Origin: Candidatus Hydrogenedentota bacterium
GTDB lineage: Bacteria > Hydrogenedentota > Hydrogenedentia > Hydrogenedentales > SLHB01
Reading direction: 5' to 3'
Assembly: GCA_007118235.1 (NCBI GenBank)
Contig: SKRY01000481.1
Location: 1-12,964 of the forward strand
Length of the DNA: 12,964 bases
The translations under genes were made by a program, and so were the position numbers. This document shows positions 12,424 to 12,964 of this stretch, one piece after another. Below the pieces are notes generated by a model. It ran no database searches. It was not told the origin of the DNA and saw nothing but the letters and a program-made list of their open reading frames with translations. Every line of letters begins with the position of its first letter. The stretch's first letter is position 1.

Positions 12424-12964
12424 ATGATTCAATGGGTTCGTGAATTGCGGGACTCCCTCGAACGCGGCCGGCGGTTTGTCACCCACGACGTCTGGTATAT
12501 CGGCCGGCCGGGCGAGCAAGCGCCCCAAGGCTTTATCATCAAGCACGTCCGGGTGACGATCGTGCTCGCGCAGAATCTCGTGCAGGATGCCCTGCTCCTG
12601 CGGGCCTCGGCGCTCACGTTCGCCACCGCGTTGTCGATTGTCCCCCTCCTTATCTTCATGTTCGCCATCGTCCAAGCCACTGATCTGGATCAGGAAATTT
12701 ACCGCTACATGTCCGGGCATTTCGCGGAGGAGGACGCCGAGTTTCCGCTGGAGCCCGACGAGTCCTTCCTTCGGGAGGGCGTCGTCGACCTGTTGATGAT
12801 GCGGACGAACGGCAGTGAGGGCGGAAACGGGGAAGAGAACGGAGAGGGGGACGAACTCGGGGAAACCCTTGGCGCGATTCTGGCGTATGCCGAGGAGCGG
12901 GCCGATTTTCAGACGCTGGGCCTGGCGGGTCTGGGGTTCATTTTGGCGACGTTGTTCGGACTGA
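12424..12964 (+). CDS. YihY/BrkB-family membrane protein, 3'-truncated by the window edge
   Basis: The frame from ATG 12424 is open to the window end (180 codons). After a basic N-terminus of about 50 residues, DALLLRASALTFATALSIVPLLIFMFAIV (55-83) matches the first membrane helix of the YihY/BrkB family (typically 'llAaalAFytllSlvPll'). That family was once annotated as ribonuclease BN but consists of inner-membrane proteins of unsettled function. A second helix begins near residue 164 (LGLAGLGFILATLFGL). Between them, residues 100-147 are very acidic, with a Gly/Asn/Glu tract (NGSEGGNGEENGEGDELGE, 129-147) that I would not expect in ordinary members. No strong ribosome binding site is visible; see the candidate promoter just upstream. 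The upstream operator-like repeats may control this gene. Function beyond membrane protein is not known. Confidence 0.75.
   Translation, partial: MIQWVRELRDSLERGRRFVTHDVWYIGRPGEQAPQGFIIKHVRVTIVLAQNLVQDALLLRASALTFATALSIVPLLIFMFAIVQATDLDQEIYRYMSGHFAEEDAEFPLEPDESFLREGVVDLLMMRTNGSEGGNGEENGEGDELGETLGAILAYAEERADFQTLGLAGLGFILATLFGL

Noticed and set aside
1..12964. CRISPR arrays, tRNA or rRNA genes, insertion sequences, phage or integrase genes
   Set aside because: No regularly spaced repeats, cloverleaf-like sequences, transposase motifs or terminal inverted repeats were seen. The window looks like ordinary chromosomal DNA rather than a mobile island.

Overview
The window is GC-rich bacterial DNA. 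It most resembles the Planctomycetota / Lentisphaerota / Candidatus Hydrogenedentota group, and the last is my best guess. The grounds are a prepilin-like protein with a C-terminal H-x(10)-DG motif, a DUF1573-like repeat protein, Tat-exported sugar-isomerase-like and oxidoreductase-like proteins, a eukaryote-type UDP-sugar pyrophosphorylase, and a Gram-negative Pal/CpoB pair. The taxonomic call is inference from protein families only.

Layout: (1) 1-3940, plus strand. A tightly overlapping operon holds the 3' part of an H-X9-DG pseudopilin-like gene, a divergent metal-type ABC importer (binding lipoprotein, ATPase, permease) and a SAM-dependent methyltransferase. (2) 4034-5660, plus strand. 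A promoter with a perfect TATAAT box leads into a Pal-like lipoprotein and a CpoB/YbgF-like coiled-coil/TPR lipoprotein, and the unit ends at a 12-bp perfect hairpin. (3) 5705-9481, plus strand. This holds a BadF/BadG-family (GlcNAc-kinase-like) ATPase, a membrane-anchored DUF1573-like protein and a UAP1-like UDP-sugar pyrophosphorylase, probably one amino-sugar/envelope unit. (4) 9493-11658, minus strand. Two Tat-signal proteins lie in tandem: a short protein resembling only the C-terminal domain of Gfo/Idh/MocA oxidoreductases, then an L-fucose/arabinose-isomerase-like protein, with a hairpin terminator that converges on group 3. (5) 11860-12169, minus strand. A compact transcription unit encodes a 30-residue single-pass membrane peptide and has its own promoter, 5' stem-loop, strong ribosome binding site and terminator. 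(6) 12170-12423 is an intergenic region with a palindrome and an 11-bp direct repeat that look like an operator. (7) 12424 to the end, plus strand, is the 5' part of a YihY/BrkB-family membrane protein with an acidic, Gly/Asn-rich insertion.

Most of the window concerns the cell envelope: metal import, outer-membrane/peptidoglycan tethering, amino-sugar nucleotide supply, and exported sugar-acting enzymes. The most unusual items are the 30-aa membrane peptide unit, the binding protein whose canonical metal-ligand histidines are absent, the Pal domain with Cys in place of the DAP-binding Asp, and the Tat-exported isomerase / truncated oxidoreductase pair.
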